Source: Jannaschia formosa (lineage in GTDB: Bacteria; Pseudomonadota; Alphaproteobacteria; Rhodobacterales; Rhodobacteraceae). Taken from it: 64,000 nt of DNA. The position numbers and the translations under genes are program-made. The stretch spans positions 310,001 to 374,000 of the forward strand of contig NZ_QPLJ01000001.1 in the NCBI RefSeq assembly GCF_003340555.1. The letters run 5' to 3'. Shown in pieces: positions 38,781 through 48,341 of this stretch (the stretch's first letter is position 1; the number at the start of each line of letters is the position of its first letter). Under the pieces are notes generated by a model, which saw only the letters and a list, made by a program, of their open reading frames with translations, ran no database searches and was not told where the DNA came from.

Positions 38781-38975
38781 TCACCAGTGCGGCGGCCGCT
38801 GGTCGGCCAGCGGGACCGAGCCGCCGGCCTCCTGCTCCGCCTCCGCCGCCCGTTGCATCAGCAGGGCGACGCGGCGCTCCAGCACCTCGATCGCGCGGGA
38901 CTGGGCGGCGACCACGTCGGACAGGTCCTCGACGGTCCGGGTCAGGTGGGCGATGCGTTCTTCATGTGCCTGCAT
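38781..38975 (-). CDS. slyX: SlyX family protein
   Basis: A 64-residue coiled-coil protein: [20 protein letters not shown], then [20 protein letters not shown], ending in QRPPHW, a usual SlyX terminus. Function is not established. GGAGGAG lies about eight bases before the ATG. It diverges from hisS across 75 bases. A long open frame continuing upstream on the same strand is only the antisense of hisS. Confidence 0.88.
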   Translation of the reverse strand: MQAHEERIAHLTRTVEDLSDVVAAQSRAIEVLERRVALLMQRAAEAEQEAGGSVPLADQRPPHW

Positions 38976-38999
38976 GGGTCGGCTCCTCCGGTGGGCGGC

Positions 39000-39028
39000 T
39001 TGCGGGACGGGCAGACGGGCGGTATCGG
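39000..39028 (+). promoter_or_regulatory. Predicted promoter for hisS-hisZ-hisG
   Basis: TTGCGG, a 17-base spacer, TATCGG, 22 bases before the hisS ATG; AAAGGGA follows as ribosome-binding site. The spacing is ideal and the -35 resembles the rpmI promoter proposed at 23270. Confidence 0.5.
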
Positions 39029-39050
39029 GCGGGCGACGAAAGGGACCCCG

Positions 39051-40616
39051 ATGGCCAAGCCGAAGAAGACACCGCGCCCCAAGGCCGCCCCGCCCCGGGG
39101 CTTTCGCGACTATTTCGGTGCCGAGGTCGCGCAGCGCAAGGCCATGCTCGACGCCATTGCCGAGGTCTACCACCTCTACGGCTTCGAGGCGCTGGAATCC
39201 TCGGCGGTGGAGACTGTCGAGGCGCTGGGCAAGTTCCTCCCCGACGTGGACCGCCCGAACGAGGGCGTCTTCGCCTGGCAGGAGGAGGAGTCCGACTGGC
39301 TCGCCCTGCGCTACGACCTGACGGCGCCCCTCGCCCGCGTCTACGCCGAGCACCGCAACACCCTGCCCACGCCATACCGCCGCTACGCGATGGGTCCGGT
39401 CTGGCGCAACGAGAAGCCGGGGCCGGGCCGGTTCCGGCAGTTCTACCAATGCGATGCGGATACGGTGGGGACGGCGTCGGTGGCGGCGGATGCCGAGATC
39501 TGCGCGATGCTTGCGGACGTGCTGGAGCGGGTCGGGATCGCGCGTGGCGACTACATTGTCCGCGTAAACAACCGAAAAGTGCTGAACGGGGTGATGGAGG
39601 TCGCTGGTGTCTTTGATCCTTCCGAACCGGACCGCTTCGCTAGAGAACGCGGGATCGTTCTGCGAGCAATCGACAAGCTGGACCGGCTGGGAAAGGACGG
39701 CGTTGGACAACTTCTTACGAAGGGCCGACTTGATGAGAGTGGCGACTTCACCGAAGGCGCAGGTCTCACGCAACATCAGGCCGCAACGATTCTTACATTC
39801 CTTTCGACGAATGACGCAGTCGACAGGAGCCCAAACCCGCAAATTCCGGCGGATTGGGATTTCTTCGAGCACGAAGAGGAAGGGTGGCGCATAGCGCCAC
39901 GAAACCTCAATGTATGCGCTTACCTTCGAAGAATCGTCGGAATGAGCAAGAGCGGGAACGAGGGCATTGACGAGCTTGAGCAGCTTGCGCGGCTTGTGGC
40001 GGCTCAAGGCTATTACGCAAACCGCATCGTCATCGACCCCTCCGTCGTCCGCGGCCTCGGCTACTACACCGGCCCCGTCTACGAAGCCGAGCTGACGTTC
40101 GAGATTACCGACGAGAAGGGCCGCCCGCGCCAGTTCGGCTCCGTCGCCGGCGGGGGCCGCTACGACGACCTCGTGACCCGCTTCACCGGCCAGCAGGTGC
40201 CCGCCACCGGCGTCTCGGTCGGCGTCGACCGCCTGCTCGCGGCACTGACCGCGAAGGGCAAGCTGCAGGCCGAGGCGCCCGGCCCCGTCGTCGTCACCGT
40301 CATGGACCGCGACCGGATGGCCGACTACCAGGCGATCTGCGCCACGCTCCGGCAGGCGGGCATCCGGGCCGAGGTCTATCTCGGCAACCCGCGGAACTTC
40401 GGCAACCAGCTCAAATACGCCGACAACCGCAAGTCCCCCGCCGCGATCATCCAGGGCTCCGACGAGGCCGCGCGCGGCGTCGTGCAGGTCAAGGACCTGA
40501 TCCTCGGCGCCAGGCTGGCGCAGGACGCCACCGTCGAGGAATGGAAGGAGAACCCCTCCCAGACCGAGGTGCCGCTGGCCGATCTGGTCCCGCACCTGAA
40601 GCGCCTGCTCGCATGA
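39051..40616 (+). CDS. hisS: Histidine--tRNA ligase
   Basis: Class II synthetase that charges tRNA-His. The 521-residue protein has [16 protein letters not shown], motif 2 with [20 protein letters not shown] and QFYQCDAD, the histidine-binding [15 protein letters not shown], and motif 3 [12 protein letters not shown], with a C-terminal anticodon-binding domain (about 420-521). Between about residues 167 and 327 codon use changes and G+C drops to near 58% (against about 77% just downstream), and this part ([12 protein letters not shown] to [11 protein letters not shown]) looks longer than I expect for the group. All catalytic motifs outside it are intact. It overlaps hisZ by four bases. Confidence 0.95.
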   Translation: MAKPKKTPRPKAAPPRGFRDYFGAEVAQRKAMLDAIAEVYHLYGFEALESSAVETVEALGKFLPDVDRPNEGVFAWQEEESDWLALRYDLTAPLARVYAEHRNTLPTPYRRYAMGPVWRNEKPGPGRFRQFYQCDADTVGTASVAADAEICAMLADVLERVGIARGDYIVRVNNRKVLNGVMEVAGVFDPSEPDRFARERGIVLRAIDKLDRLGKDGVGQLLTKGRLDESGDFTEGAGLTQHQAATILTFLSTNDAVDRSPNPQIPADWDFFEHEEEGWRIAPRNLNVCAYLRRIVGMSKSGNEGIDELEQLARLVAAQGYYANRIVIDPSVVRGLGYYTGPVYEAELTFEITDEKGRPRQFGSVAGGGRYDDLVTRFTGQQVPATGVSVGVDRLLAALTAKGKLQAEAPGPVVVTVMDRDRMADYQAICATLRQAGIRAEVYLGNPRNFGNQLKYADNRKSPAAIIQGSDEAARGVVQVKDLILGARLAQDATVEEWKENPSQTEVPLADLVPHLKRLLA

Positions 40617-41704
40617 TCTCCGCCGCCGACCGCACCCGGGGCGAGGCGCTGCTCGCCAGGCTGCGCGCGGCCGGGGCGGAGCCGGTGCAGGCCCCGATCC
40701 TGCTCGAGGCCGGGCCGCTCCTCGATCTCTACGGCGAGGACATCCGCGCCCGCGCCTTCCAGACCCAGGACCCCGCGCTGGGCGAGATGATGCTGCGCCC
40801 CGACTTCACCGTCCCCGTCGTGCGTGCCCACATGGCCGGCGGCCCCACCCCGGCGCGCTATTGCTACCTGGGCGAGGTCTTCCGCCGCCAGGAAGAAAAC
40901 CCCGCCCGCGCCCGCGAGTACCTCCAGGTCGGCTACGAGCTCTTCGACGGCAGCGATCCGGCGGCGGCCGATGCCGAGGTCTTCGCCCGCATCGCCGAGG
41001 TGCTGGCCCCCTGGGACCCGGTCCCCGCGACCGGCGATCTCGGCCTGCTGATCGCCGCCGTCGAGGGGCTCGCCACCACGCCCCGCCGCCGCGCTGCACT
41101 GCGCCGGCACATCTGGCGCCCGTTCCGCTTCCGCCGGCTGACCGACCGCTTCACCGGCCGGACGGAGCCCACGACCGCGCGCGCCGCGCTGCTGGCCCGG
41201 CTCGCCGCCGAGACGCCCGAGACCATCGCCGCCGAGGCCGGTCCCGCCGTCGGCCTCCGCGCCCCGGAAGAGGTCGCCGCCCGCCTCACCGCCCTGGCCG
41301 AGGACGCCGGGACCCCGCCGATCCCCGAAGCCGAGGCCGCGGCGCTCGACGCCCTGCTCGCCTGGGAGGGCACGCTGGCCGGCGCCCTCGTCCCGCTGCG
41401 CGACCTCGCCGTCGACCTGCCCGCCCTCGGCCCCGCCATCGACCGGCTGGAGTCCCGGGCCGAGGCGCTCGCCCGGCGCGGCATCGATGCCGACGCCCTT
41501 CCCTTCGCCCCGGCGCGCGGACGTTCGGCGATGGAGTACTACGACGGCTTCATCTTCACCTTCGCCGACCGGACCCGCGCCGATCTGCCGCCGCTCGCCA
41601 CCGGCGGCCGCTACGACGCCCTGACCGCAGCGCTTGGGGGCGGGGCCGCGATCCCCGCCGTCGGCGGCGTCATCCGCCCTGGCCTGCTGGAGGACCGCGC
41701 GTGA
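40613..41704 (+). CDS. hisZ: ATP phosphoribosyltransferase regulatory subunit HisZ
   Basis: A histidyl-tRNA-synthetase-like protein without charging activity that is required by the short form of HisG. The 363-residue protein shows [48 protein letters not shown] and the late [15 protein letters not shown], but lacks an anticodon-binding domain. Its ATG overlaps the hisS stop. hisG follows after about 140 bases that contain element R7. Confidence 0.94.
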   Translation: MISAADRTRGEALLARLRAAGAEPVQAPILLEAGPLLDLYGEDIRARAFQTQDPALGEMMLRPDFTVPVVRAHMAGGPTPARYCYLGEVFRRQEENPARAREYLQVGYELFDGSDPAAADAEVFARIAEVLAPWDPVPATGDLGLLIAAVEGLATTPRRRAALRRHIWRPFRFRRLTDRFTGRTEPTTARAALLARLAAETPETIAAEAGPAVGLRAPEEVAARLTALAEDAGTPPIPEAEAAALDALLAWEGTLAGALVPLRDLAVDLPALGPAIDRLESRAEALARRGIDADALPFAPARGRSAMEYYDGFIFTFADRTRADLPPLATGGRYDALTAALGGGAAIPAVGGVIRPGLLEDRA

Positions 41705-41714
41705 CCGCCCCTGC

Positions 41715-41752
41715 CTTCGATGCTCCGGAAATATGCCCGCCGGAGGCGCACG
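41715..41752 (-). repeat. Palindromic element, partial copy R7 (A-type tail)
   Basis: CTTCGATGCTCCGGAAATATGCCCG then CCGGAGGCGC. Nearly identical to R3 and, like it, without hairpin 1. It lies between hisZ and hisG. Confidence 0.72.
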
Positions 41753-41843
41753 CTCGATCCAGGGGATCCCGCTTGCCGGACCGGGCCTGTGCCTCAGATC
41801 GGACCGGCGGAGCAATGTCTGCACCCCCTGCCGGAGGCCGCCC

Positions 41844-42533
41844 ATGATCGCGCTCGGCGTGCCGTCCAAGGGGCGGCTGATGGAGAAGACCTTCGAGTGG
41901 TTCGGCGCGCGGGGGCTGCAGCTCTCCCGCAGCGGGTCGGAGAGGGAATATGCCGGCAGCGTCGAGGGCGCCGAGATGCGGCTGGTCCTGCTGTCGGCCT
42001 CCGAGATCCCGCGGGAGCTCGCCGCCGGGCGCATCCATCTCGGCGTGACCGGCAGTGACCTCGTCCGCGAAAGCCTGCTGGGCTGGCAGGATGCGGTCGA
42101 GCCGCTGGCGCCGATGGGCTTCGGCCATGCGGACCTCATCCTCGCCGTGCCGATGCTCTGGGCCGATGTCGACACGCTGGACGATCTCGACGCCGTCTGC
42201 GCCCAGTTCCGGGCGACCCACGGCCACCGCCTGCGCATCGCCACCAAGTATCACCGGCTGGTGCGGGAGTTCCTGCGGGCGAACGGCGTGGCCGATTACG
42301 CGCTGGTCGACAGCCAGGGCGCGACCGAGGGCACGGTGCTGAACGGCACCGCCGAGGCCATCGCCGACATCACCTCGACCGGCGAGACGCTGCGCGCCAA
42401 CCACCTCAAGGTGCTCGAGGACGGGCTGATCCATGCCAGCCAGGCGACGCTGTTCCGCGCCCGCCGCGCGCCGTGGACGGACGAGGACCGCGCAGTGCTC
42501 GACGATCTCATGCCGCGCCTGACCCGGACCTGA
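41844..42533 (+). CDS. hisG: ATP phosphoribosyltransferase HisG, short form
   Basis: First enzyme of histidine synthesis: joins ATP and PRPP. At 229 residues it is the short form, which fits its pairing with HisZ. Features: GVPSKGRLMEKTFEWF at the start, GRIHLGVTGSDLVRES, and the PRPP-binding ALVDSQGATEGTVLNGTAEA. GGAGG lies eight bases before the ATG. The long-form C-terminal regulatory domain is absent. Confidence 0.95.
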   Translation: MIALGVPSKGRLMEKTFEWFGARGLQLSRSGSEREYAGSVEGAEMRLVLLSASEIPRELAAGRIHLGVTGSDLVRESLLGWQDAVEPLAPMGFGHADLILAVPMLWADVDTLDDLDAVCAQFRATHGHRLRIATKYHRLVREFLRANGVADYALVDSQGATEGTVLNGTAEAIADITSTGETLRANHLKVLEDGLIHASQATLFRARRAPWTDEDRAVLDDLMPRLTRT

Positions 42534-42552
42534 CCGCCGGCCCTCCGGCGGG

Positions 42553-43209
42553 TCAGAGACCCGGCACGCCCGTCCCCCTGCGGCCCAAAATCATCAGGTT
42601 GTTGGCCGGCATCTCGACCACCTGCGGCGACAGGTCCAGCACCCCCAAGACGGTCGTGACCACCTCGATGTCCTTCAGCCCGATGGCCGGGTCCTGCGCC
42701 TGCAGCGCGGCGTGAAATCCTGCATCGCCCTCGCTGGTCGCCATGCCGTCCCGCAGGAACGGCCCATAGATCGCAAGCCGCCCGGATGGCCCGAGGATGC
42801 GCCCGGCCTCGTCGAGAAGGACCGACATCTCCCCGTCCGAGATCAGGTGCAGCAGGTTGACCACGATCACCGCCTCGACGGGTCCCAGCGCATTCGCCCA
42901 CCCGGATTCGCAGGCATCGAGATCAATGGCCGCTGCCACGTTCGGCAGCCCGCGGCAGCGCGCGTCGATCGCCCTGCGCCGGGTCGGGTCCGGGTCGCTG
43001 GGGCGGAAGGTCAGGTCCGGCCGGTGGGCGGCGAAGGCCGCGACATGCTCTCCGGTGCCCGACGCGATCTCCAGCACCTCGCCCTTGCGGGGCAGGTGCG
43101 GCAGCAGCACGTCGAGGATCGGGGCGAGGTTCCGCGCGGCGGCGGGCGACGTCATCAGCCCCTCGGCGTCGGGCGCGGGCGGCCCTTCGGGGGGGTTGGC
43201 GCGGCGCAT
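42553..43209 (-). CDS. DUF938 family SAM-dependent methyltransferase-like protein
   Basis: A 218-residue protein of the DUF938 family, with SPAAARNLAPILDVLLPHLP, the SAM-site-like GEVLEIASGTGEHVAAFAAH, and LLDEAGRILGPSGRLAIYGPF. It is probably a class I methyltransferase; the substrate is unknown. The start at 43209 overlaps the stop of the FAD oxidoreductase (TGATG arrangement); a second ATG 18 codons on is possible. Confidence 0.88.
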   Translation of the reverse strand: MRRANPPEGPPAPDAEGLMTSPAAARNLAPILDVLLPHLPRKGEVLEIASGTGEHVAAFAAHRPDLTFRPSDPDPTRRRAIDARCRGLPNVAAAIDLDACESGWANALGPVEAVIVVNLLHLISDGEMSVLLDEAGRILGPSGRLAIYGPFLRDGMATSEGDAGFHAALQAQDPAIGLKDIEVVTTVLGVLDLSPQVVEMPANNLMILGRRGTGVPGL

Positions 43210-44276
43210 CAGATCAGGCGCGCCGGGTCGCAGGCGGCGACGGTTGCAGGGTCCAGCACCGGCGGGCGCCCCGCGATCAGGTCGGCCAGCAGACGCGACG
43301 CGGCGGGCGCCGTCTGGAAGCCGTAGCCGCCCTGCCCCGCCGCCCACCAGAAGCCCGCCACCTCCGAGGGGCCGAGCGCGAGGCACCGGTCCGGCGTGAA
43401 GCTGCGCAGCCCTGCCCAGCTGGCCAGCGGGCGGGTCGGCGCGGCGGTGACGGCGCGGCCGTAGCGGTCGAGCCCCTCGGCGAGGTCGATCTCCTCCGGC
43501 CAGGCGTCCATCGGCTCGGACGGGGTCTCGTCGGCGGGCGAGACGATCAGCGCACCCGCGTCGGGCTTGGCGTACCAGCGCTCGCCCGCGCCCAGCAGCA
43601 TCGGCCAGCCGCGCGGATCGCTGCCCGCCGGCGCCGCGATGCGCGCGACCGAGCGGCGCAGCGGCCGCAGACCCAGCGGCGTGACCCCGGCCAACGCCGC
43701 GACGCGGTCGGCCCAGGCCCCGGCGGCGTCGACCACCTGCCGCGCGGTGACGGCTTGGTCGCCGGACAGCGCCTGCCAGCCGCCCGCAACTCGGGTCATC
43801 GCGGTGACCGGGCGCCCGGTCTCGACCGTGCCCCCCGCGGCGCGAATGACGCGCAGAGCGCGCTGCTGCATCGCGTCGGTGTCGAGGTCGAAAGCGTCGG
43901 GGTCGTAGGCCGTGCGCGTCACCGCCTCCGACAGGATTGGGACGTGGCCGCGGGCCTCGGCCAGCGGGATCTCCGTCAGGTACATCCTGGAGAGATCGGC
44001 GTCGAAGACGGCCTCCTCCCCCGCCAGACCGATCAGCAGCAGACCGCGGGGCGAGAGGTCGCCGTTCGCGGCATGGGTCGCCCGGGACGCCCGGTTCAGC
44101 GCGATCACCGGCGGCAGGCCGTAGCTTTCGTCGAACATCGCGGCGGAGCGGGCGGAGCTGTGGCTGCCGAGCTGGGCCTCGGCCTCCCACAAGGTGACCT
44201 GACCCAGCGCGGAGAGGGCCGCGCCGACCGAGACGCCGGCCACACCGCCGCCGATCACCAGAAAATCGGTTTCCAT
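43209..44276 (-). CDS. FAD-dependent oxidoreductase (DAO/glycine-oxidase type)
   Basis: A 355-residue flavoprotein of the D-amino-acid oxidase superfamily: dinucleotide loop FLVIGGGVAGVSVGAALSAL at the N-terminus, QVVDAAGAWADRVAALAGV in the middle, and GFWWAAGQGGYGFQTAPAAS near the end. It may oxidise an N-substituted or D-amino acid; substrate unknown. The start has a TTGAGC-18-TAATGT promoter whose -10 ends seven bases before the ATG and no Shine-Dalgarno. Coupled to the DUF938 gene. Confidence 0.9.
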   Translation of the reverse strand: METDFLVIGGGVAGVSVGAALSALGQVTLWEAEAQLGSHSSARSAAMFDESYGLPPVIALNRASRATHAANGDLSPRGLLLIGLAGEEAVFDADLSRMYLTEIPLAEARGHVPILSEAVTRTAYDPDAFDLDTDAMQQRALRVIRAAGGTVETGRPVTAMTRVAGGWQALSGDQAVTARQVVDAAGAWADRVAALAGVTPLGLRPLRRSVARIAAPAGSDPRGWPMLLGAGERWYAKPDAGALIVSPADETPSEPMDAWPEEIDLAEGLDRYGRAVTAAPTRPLASWAGLRSFTPDRCLALGPSEVAGFWWAAGQGGYGFQTAPAASRLLADLIAGRPPVLDPATVAACDPARLI

Positions 44277-44283
44277 GTCGGCG

Positions 44284-44313
44284 ACATTAGGGGCGCAAAG
44301 GGTTAACGCTCAA
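44284..44313 (-). promoter_or_regulatory. Predicted promoter for the FAD oxidoreductase, probably leaderless
   Basis: Minus strand: TTGAGC, 18-base spacer, TAATGT. The -10 hexamer ends seven bases before the ATG, so transcription should start at or near the start codon. Confidence 0.5.
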
Positions 44314-44412
44314 GCGCGCAGCATGGCGACGGTCCGTTTTCGCCCGCGCAACGATCCACCCCATGCGAAGAGGATTGGGTCGCACTGCTGTCCGGTCCGG
44401 CGGCCTGCGCGT

Positions 44413-45345
44413 CTACCCTTCCTCCAGCCGGTCCGTCGCCGGGGGCGGGGTCGGGCTCAGCGCGGTGATCCGCTCCGCCAGGGCGGGGTCCAGATCGAAC
44501 TCCAGCGCGGCGAGCGACGGCCCGAGCTGCTCGGCGGAGCGGGCGCTGACGATGGGCGCGGTGACGCCCGGATGCTTCATCGCCCAGGCCACGGCCAGCG
44601 TGGCGGGCGCGACCCCCGCCTCGGCGGCGATCGTCGCCAGCCCGCGCGCCGCCTCGTGCATCCAGTCGGGCGCATAGCGCGCGGCATAGCGCGTGTCGGT
44701 GGTCAGCCGCCCGCTGCCGCCCTGCGCGTACTTTCCGGTCAGCAGCCCGCCGCCCAGCGGCGAATAGGGCATCACGGCGATGCCCTGGTCCTGCGCCATC
44801 GGCAGGATCTCCACCTCGGCTTGGCGCTTGACGAGGTTGTACATCGGCTGAAGGGCCGCGACCCGCAGCCCGACACGGGCGGCGACGGCCTGGGCCTTCA
44901 TCACCTGCCAGGCGGCATAGTTGGACACGCCGACGGTCCGGATCGTCCCGGCCTCGACCAGCTCGGCCAGGGTGTAGAACGTCTCCTCCAGCGGCGTGTC
45001 CGGGTCCCAGCGGTGCAGGTAGAGCAGGTCGATGCTGTCGAGCTTCAGCCGCGCCCGGCTCTCCTCGAGGCTGGCGAGGATGTTCGCGCGCGAGGCGCCG
45101 CCCTGGTAGGCGGCCTTGGTGGCGACGATGAGGTCGTCGCGCTCGCCCGCGACGAGGGTGCCGAGGATGCGCTCGGACTCGCCTCCGGTATAGACATGGG
45201 CGGTGTCGAAGAAGTTGACGCCCGCCGCCCGGCAGGCGGCGTACATCTCAGCGGAGGCGGCGTCGTCGGCGGTGCCGCCGAACTGCATCGCGCCGAAGCA
45301 GAGGCGGGAGGGCGGGGCGCCGTTGGGGCTTGTCAGCGTGATCAT
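44413..45345 (-). CDS. Aldo/keto reductase
   Basis: A 310-residue NAD(P)H-dependent reductase with the usual barrel marks: CFGAMQFGG, NFFDTAHVYTGGESERILG (active-site Asp/Tyr), LLYLHRWDPDTPLEET (His), TVGVSNYAAWQV, and AVMPYSPLGGGLLTGKY. The tetrad Asp-Tyr-Lys-His appears complete (Lys in VATKAAY). Substrate unknown. The ATG at 45345 is preferred; 12 upstream residues to 45381 are not family-like. Confidence 0.93.
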   Translation of the reverse strand: MITLTSPNGAPPSRLCFGAMQFGGTADDAASAEMYAACRAAGVNFFDTAHVYTGGESERILGTLVAGERDDLIVATKAAYQGGASRANILASLEESRARLKLDSIDLLYLHRWDPDTPLEETFYTLAELVEAGTIRTVGVSNYAAWQVMKAQAVAARVGLRVAALQPMYNLVKRQAEVEILPMAQDQGIAVMPYSPLGGGLLTGKYAQGGSGRLTTDTRYAARYAPDWMHEAARGLATIAAEAGVAPATLAVAWAMKHPGVTAPIVSARSAEQLGPSLAALEFDLDPALAERITALSPTPPPATDRLEEG

Positions 45346-45488
45346 GCGCGGGAGAGTGGCGCCGCAGCGGCGCGGGCGCAAGCGCCGGCAGTCATGGCAG
45401 GTGGAAAGGGGCCAGTTAGAACGGACCGGGGATCGAAACCGCCCGGCGGCGCGTTCCCCTCGATGTCATCATCCGCGAGAGGCCCTCG

Positions 45489-47129
45489 ATGCTCGACCTG
45501 TGGTTCAAGAACGCCGTGATCTACTGCCTGGACGTCGAGACCTTCATGGACCGGACCGGCGACGGAACCGGCGATTTCGTCGGGCTGACCGACCGGCTGG
45601 ACCATCTGGAGGCCTTGGGCGTCACCTGCATCTGGCTCAACCCGTTCTATCCGTCGCCAAACCGCGACAACGGCTACGACATCACCGACTTCTATTCCGT
45701 CGATCCGCGGCTCGGCAGCCTCGGCGATTATGTCGAGTTCGCCCGTGCCGCGCGCGACAGGGGAATGAAGGTGATGGTCGACCTCGTCTGCAACCACACC
45801 TCGATCGATCACCCCTGGTTCAAGTCCGCCCGCGCCTCGAAGGACAGCCCCTATCGCGACTGGTACGTCTGGTCCGAGGAAGAGCCGGAGGACATCACCG
45901 AGGGCATCATCTTCCCCGGCGTCCAGGACGCGGTCTGGACCCATGACGAGCAGGCGGGCGCCTGGTACATGCACCGCTTCTACGCCCATCAGGCCGACCT
46001 CAACATCGCCAACCCCGCGGTCCGGGACGAGATCATGCGGATCATGGGCTTCTGGCTGGAGCTCGGCGTCGAGGGCTTCCGCATCGACGCGGTGCCGTTC
46101 CTGATCGAGTACAAGGGCCTCAAGGAGGAACCGGACCGCGATCCGCTGCTGCTGCTGTCCGAGATGCGCGACTTCCTGTCGTGGCGAAAGGCTGGGGCGA
46201 TCATGCTGGCCGAGGCCAATGTGAAGCGCGAGACCGTCGGGGCCTATTTCGGCGGCCGCCGATTCGAGGCGGCCGAGCGGATGCACATGGTCTTCGACTT
46301 CCCGCTGAACCAGCGGCTCTGGCTGGGCCTCGTGCGCGGCTCGGCGGAGCCCATCCGCGAGGCGCTGCGCACCCGTCCCCGCGACATGCCGATGCAGGGG
46401 CAATTCGCGGTCTTCCTGCGCAACCACGACGAGCTGAGCCTCGACAAGCTGACCGAGGCGGAGCGGGAGGAATGCTTCGCCGCGCTCGCCCCCGAGGAAT
46501 CGATGCGGATCTACGGGCGCGGCATAAGGCGGCGGCTGGCGCCGATGCTGGGCGGCGACCCGGCACGGCTGGCGCTGGCGCAGTCGCTGCTCTTCGCGCT
46601 GCCGGGCACGCCGGTGATCTGGTACGGGGACGAGATCGGGATGGGCGAGCGGCTGGACCTGGCGGAGCGCAAGCCGGTGCGCACGCCGATGCAGTGGTCG
46701 GGCGAGCCGAACGGCGGGTTCAGCGAGGTCGAGCCGGGGCAACTCGTGCGCCCGGCGGTCGAGGACGGTACGCTGGGCTTCCGCGAGACGAACGTCGCTG
46801 ACCAGCGCGCGACGCAGGATTCGCTGCTGCGCAAGGTGTCGAAGATGATCAGCGTGCGCCGCGCCTGCCCCGAGATCGGATGGGGCGACTGGTCCCTGCC
46901 CGACGCGCCGGAAGGCTTGCTGGTACTGCGCTGCGAATGGCGCGGCGGCACGGTGGTGACGATCCACGACCTGAGCGGGGAAGGCGGCGAAGTGGTGCTG
47001 GACGAGGGCGCGCCGCTCGTCCCCCTGCTCTCGGACGACAAGACCGGCGCGCCGATCGAGCCGGGGGCGACGGTGCGGGTCGGCCCGCACGGGTTCCTCT
47101 GGCTGCGGGTCGGGGGAGAGCGGCGCTGA
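45489..47129 (+). CDS. GH13 alpha-glucosyltransferase, trehalose synthase (TreS)-like
   Basis: A 546-residue GH13 enzyme most like trehalose synthases (maltose-trehalose isomerases). Blocks: LWFKNAVIYCLDVETFMD, VMVDLVCNHTS, GVEGFRIDAVPFLIEY (nucleophile Asp), MLAEANV (acid/base Glu) and FLRNHDELSLDKLTE. No maltokinase domain is fused. It could also be an alpha-glucosidase or sucrose-type enzyme; no trehalose genes are adjacent, so the assignment rests on sequence only. No signal peptide. Confidence 0.85.
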   Translation: MLDLWFKNAVIYCLDVETFMDRTGDGTGDFVGLTDRLDHLEALGVTCIWLNPFYPSPNRDNGYDITDFYSVDPRLGSLGDYVEFARAARDRGMKVMVDLVCNHTSIDHPWFKSARASKDSPYRDWYVWSEEEPEDITEGIIFPGVQDAVWTHDEQAGAWYMHRFYAHQADLNIANPAVRDEIMRIMGFWLELGVEGFRIDAVPFLIEYKGLKEEPDRDPLLLLSEMRDFLSWRKAGAIMLAEANVKRETVGAYFGGRRFEAAERMHMVFDFPLNQRLWLGLVRGSAEPIREALRTRPRDMPMQGQFAVFLRNHDELSLDKLTEAEREECFAALAPEESMRIYGRGIRRRLAPMLGGDPARLALAQSLLFALPGTPVIWYGDEIGMGERLDLAERKPVRTPMQWSGEPNGGFSEVEPGQLVRPAVEDGTLGFRETNVADQRATQDSLLRKVSKMISVRRACPEIGWGDWSLPDAPEGLLVLRCEWRGGTVVTIHDLSGEGGEVVLDEGAPLVPLLSDDKTGAPIEPGATVRVGPHGFLWLRVGGERR

Positions 47130-47147
47130 GCGGCGTCCCGCGCGTGG

Positions 47148-47180
47148 CGGGGCCGGAGACACCTCGGGAGCGGCCCGCCC
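47148..47180 (-). repeat. Degenerate half copy of the palindromic element (R10)
   Basis: GCCGGAGACACCTCGGGAGCGG resembles the C-type core CCGGAAATACCTCGGGGGGAG. It lies between two convergent genes, as does R4. Low similarity; may be chance. Confidence 0.3.
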
Positions 47181-48151
47181 TACCCCGCCAATTGCGGCAG
47201 CACCTTCGCGCCGAACGCCTCCAGGAACGCCTCCTGGTTCGGCCCGACATTGTGGATGTAGACCTCGGCCGCGCCCATCTCGGCGAACTCCGCCAGGCGG
47301 TCCGCATGCTCCGACAGGCTGTCGGAGACGACGACGGCGCGGGCCACGTCCTCGGGCCGCACATGCTCCGTGGCGTCCTCGAACTGCCCGGGCGTCCGAA
47401 GCTCCCACGGGACGTCGCCGCACAGCACGTTGGTCCGCCACTCGCGCCAGGCGCCGTCGAGCGCCTTCGCTTGCGTTTCGTCCCAGGCGATCTTGGCCTG
47501 CACGCAAAACGGCTTGCCCTCGCCGCCGCCCTCTCGGAAGGCGTCATGAACCCGCTGCACGGGCGCGCGGTCGGCGCTGCCCACGGTGATCAGCGCGTCG
47601 GCCCAGGACCCGCACCAGCGCGCCGTCTCGGCCGAGACGGCGGCGCCGATGATGCGCGGCGGCACCTCGGGCCGGGTGAACAGCTTCGCCTCCTCCACCG
47701 TGACGCGGCCGCGATGGGTCACCGTCTCCCCGGCCCAGAGCGCGCGGATGATGTCGACGCATTCCTTCAGATGGGCGTTGCGCTCGTCCTTGGCGGGCCA
47801 GTTCACCCCCGCGATCCCCTCGTTCAGAAGCTGGCCGGAGCCCAGCGTCATCCACAGCCGTTCGGGATACATCGCCGACAGCGTCGCCCCCGCCTGCGCG
47901 AGGATCGCCGGGTGATAGCGCCAGCCGGGACAGGAGACGGTGCGGAAATCGAGCGCCGAGGTCGCCTGCATCGCGGCACCGAGCCAGGACCAGACGAAGC
48001 CCGACTGCCCCTGCTCCACGGTCGACCAGGGATGGAAATGGTCCGAGGCGCTGGCGCAGGTAAAGCCCGCCTCCTCGGCGATGCGCGCGCAGTCGAGCAG
48101 CCGCCCGGGGGCGAACTGTTCGTGGCTGTTGTGGTATCCCCATCGGGTCAT
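47180..48151 (-). CDS. LLM-class flavin-dependent oxidoreductase (non-F420 type)
   Basis: A 323-residue luciferase-like monooxygenase-fold protein: WGYHNSHEQFAPGRLLDCA, SASDHFHPWSTVEQGQSGF, and PPRIIGAAVSAETARWCGSWAD. It resembles a subfamily related to F420-dependent glucose-6-phosphate dehydrogenases but found in organisms lacking F420, so FMN is the likelier cofactor; this is inference. GGAGGCG precedes the ATG. It converges on the TreS-like gene. Confidence 0.87.
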   Translation of the reverse strand: MTRWGYHNSHEQFAPGRLLDCARIAEEAGFTCASASDHFHPWSTVEQGQSGFVWSWLGAAMQATSALDFRTVSCPGWRYHPAILAQAGATLSAMYPERLWMTLGSGQLLNEGIAGVNWPAKDERNAHLKECVDIIRALWAGETVTHRGRVTVEEAKLFTRPEVPPRIIGAAVSAETARWCGSWADALITVGSADRAPVQRVHDAFREGGGEGKPFCVQAKIAWDETQAKALDGAWREWRTNVLCGDVPWELRTPGQFEDATEHVRPEDVARAVVVSDSLSEHADRLAEFAEMGAAEVYIHNVGPNQEAFLEAFGAKVLPQLAG

Positions 48152-48268
48152 CGGCGCCTCCGGTCGCGGATCTGCTTCCGGGAGGAAAGCGGCGCGGGAG
48201 CCTCGCGGTTCCCCGGCACCGCAAGCGGCGGCCCTGCGACAGGGTAGCCTTCAAACCTGCGTTGCCCG

Positions 48269-48303
48269 AACGAAAGACGCCCGGCCCTTCACGGACCGGG
48301 CGC
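48269..48303 (-). terminator. Rho-independent terminator of the xdh-nucleoside transporter operon
   Basis: Minus strand CGCCCGGTCC, loop GTGAA, GGGCCGGGCG (ten base pairs with one G-T), then TCTTTCGTT. It lies about 40 bases past the last gene of the operon. Three copies of GATCAGCG/GATCAG-like repeats precede it (about 48324-48345). Confidence 0.85.
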
Positions 48304-48341
48304 CAGAGGCGCGCTGCGGCGCAGATCAGCGGATCAGCGGA

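Noticed and set aside
38781-40595. A 604-codon minus-strand open frame antisense to hisS
   Set aside because: Only its last 64 codons (slyX) have a family match and a ribosome-binding site. The rest is a by-product of GC-rich third positions on the hisS strand.
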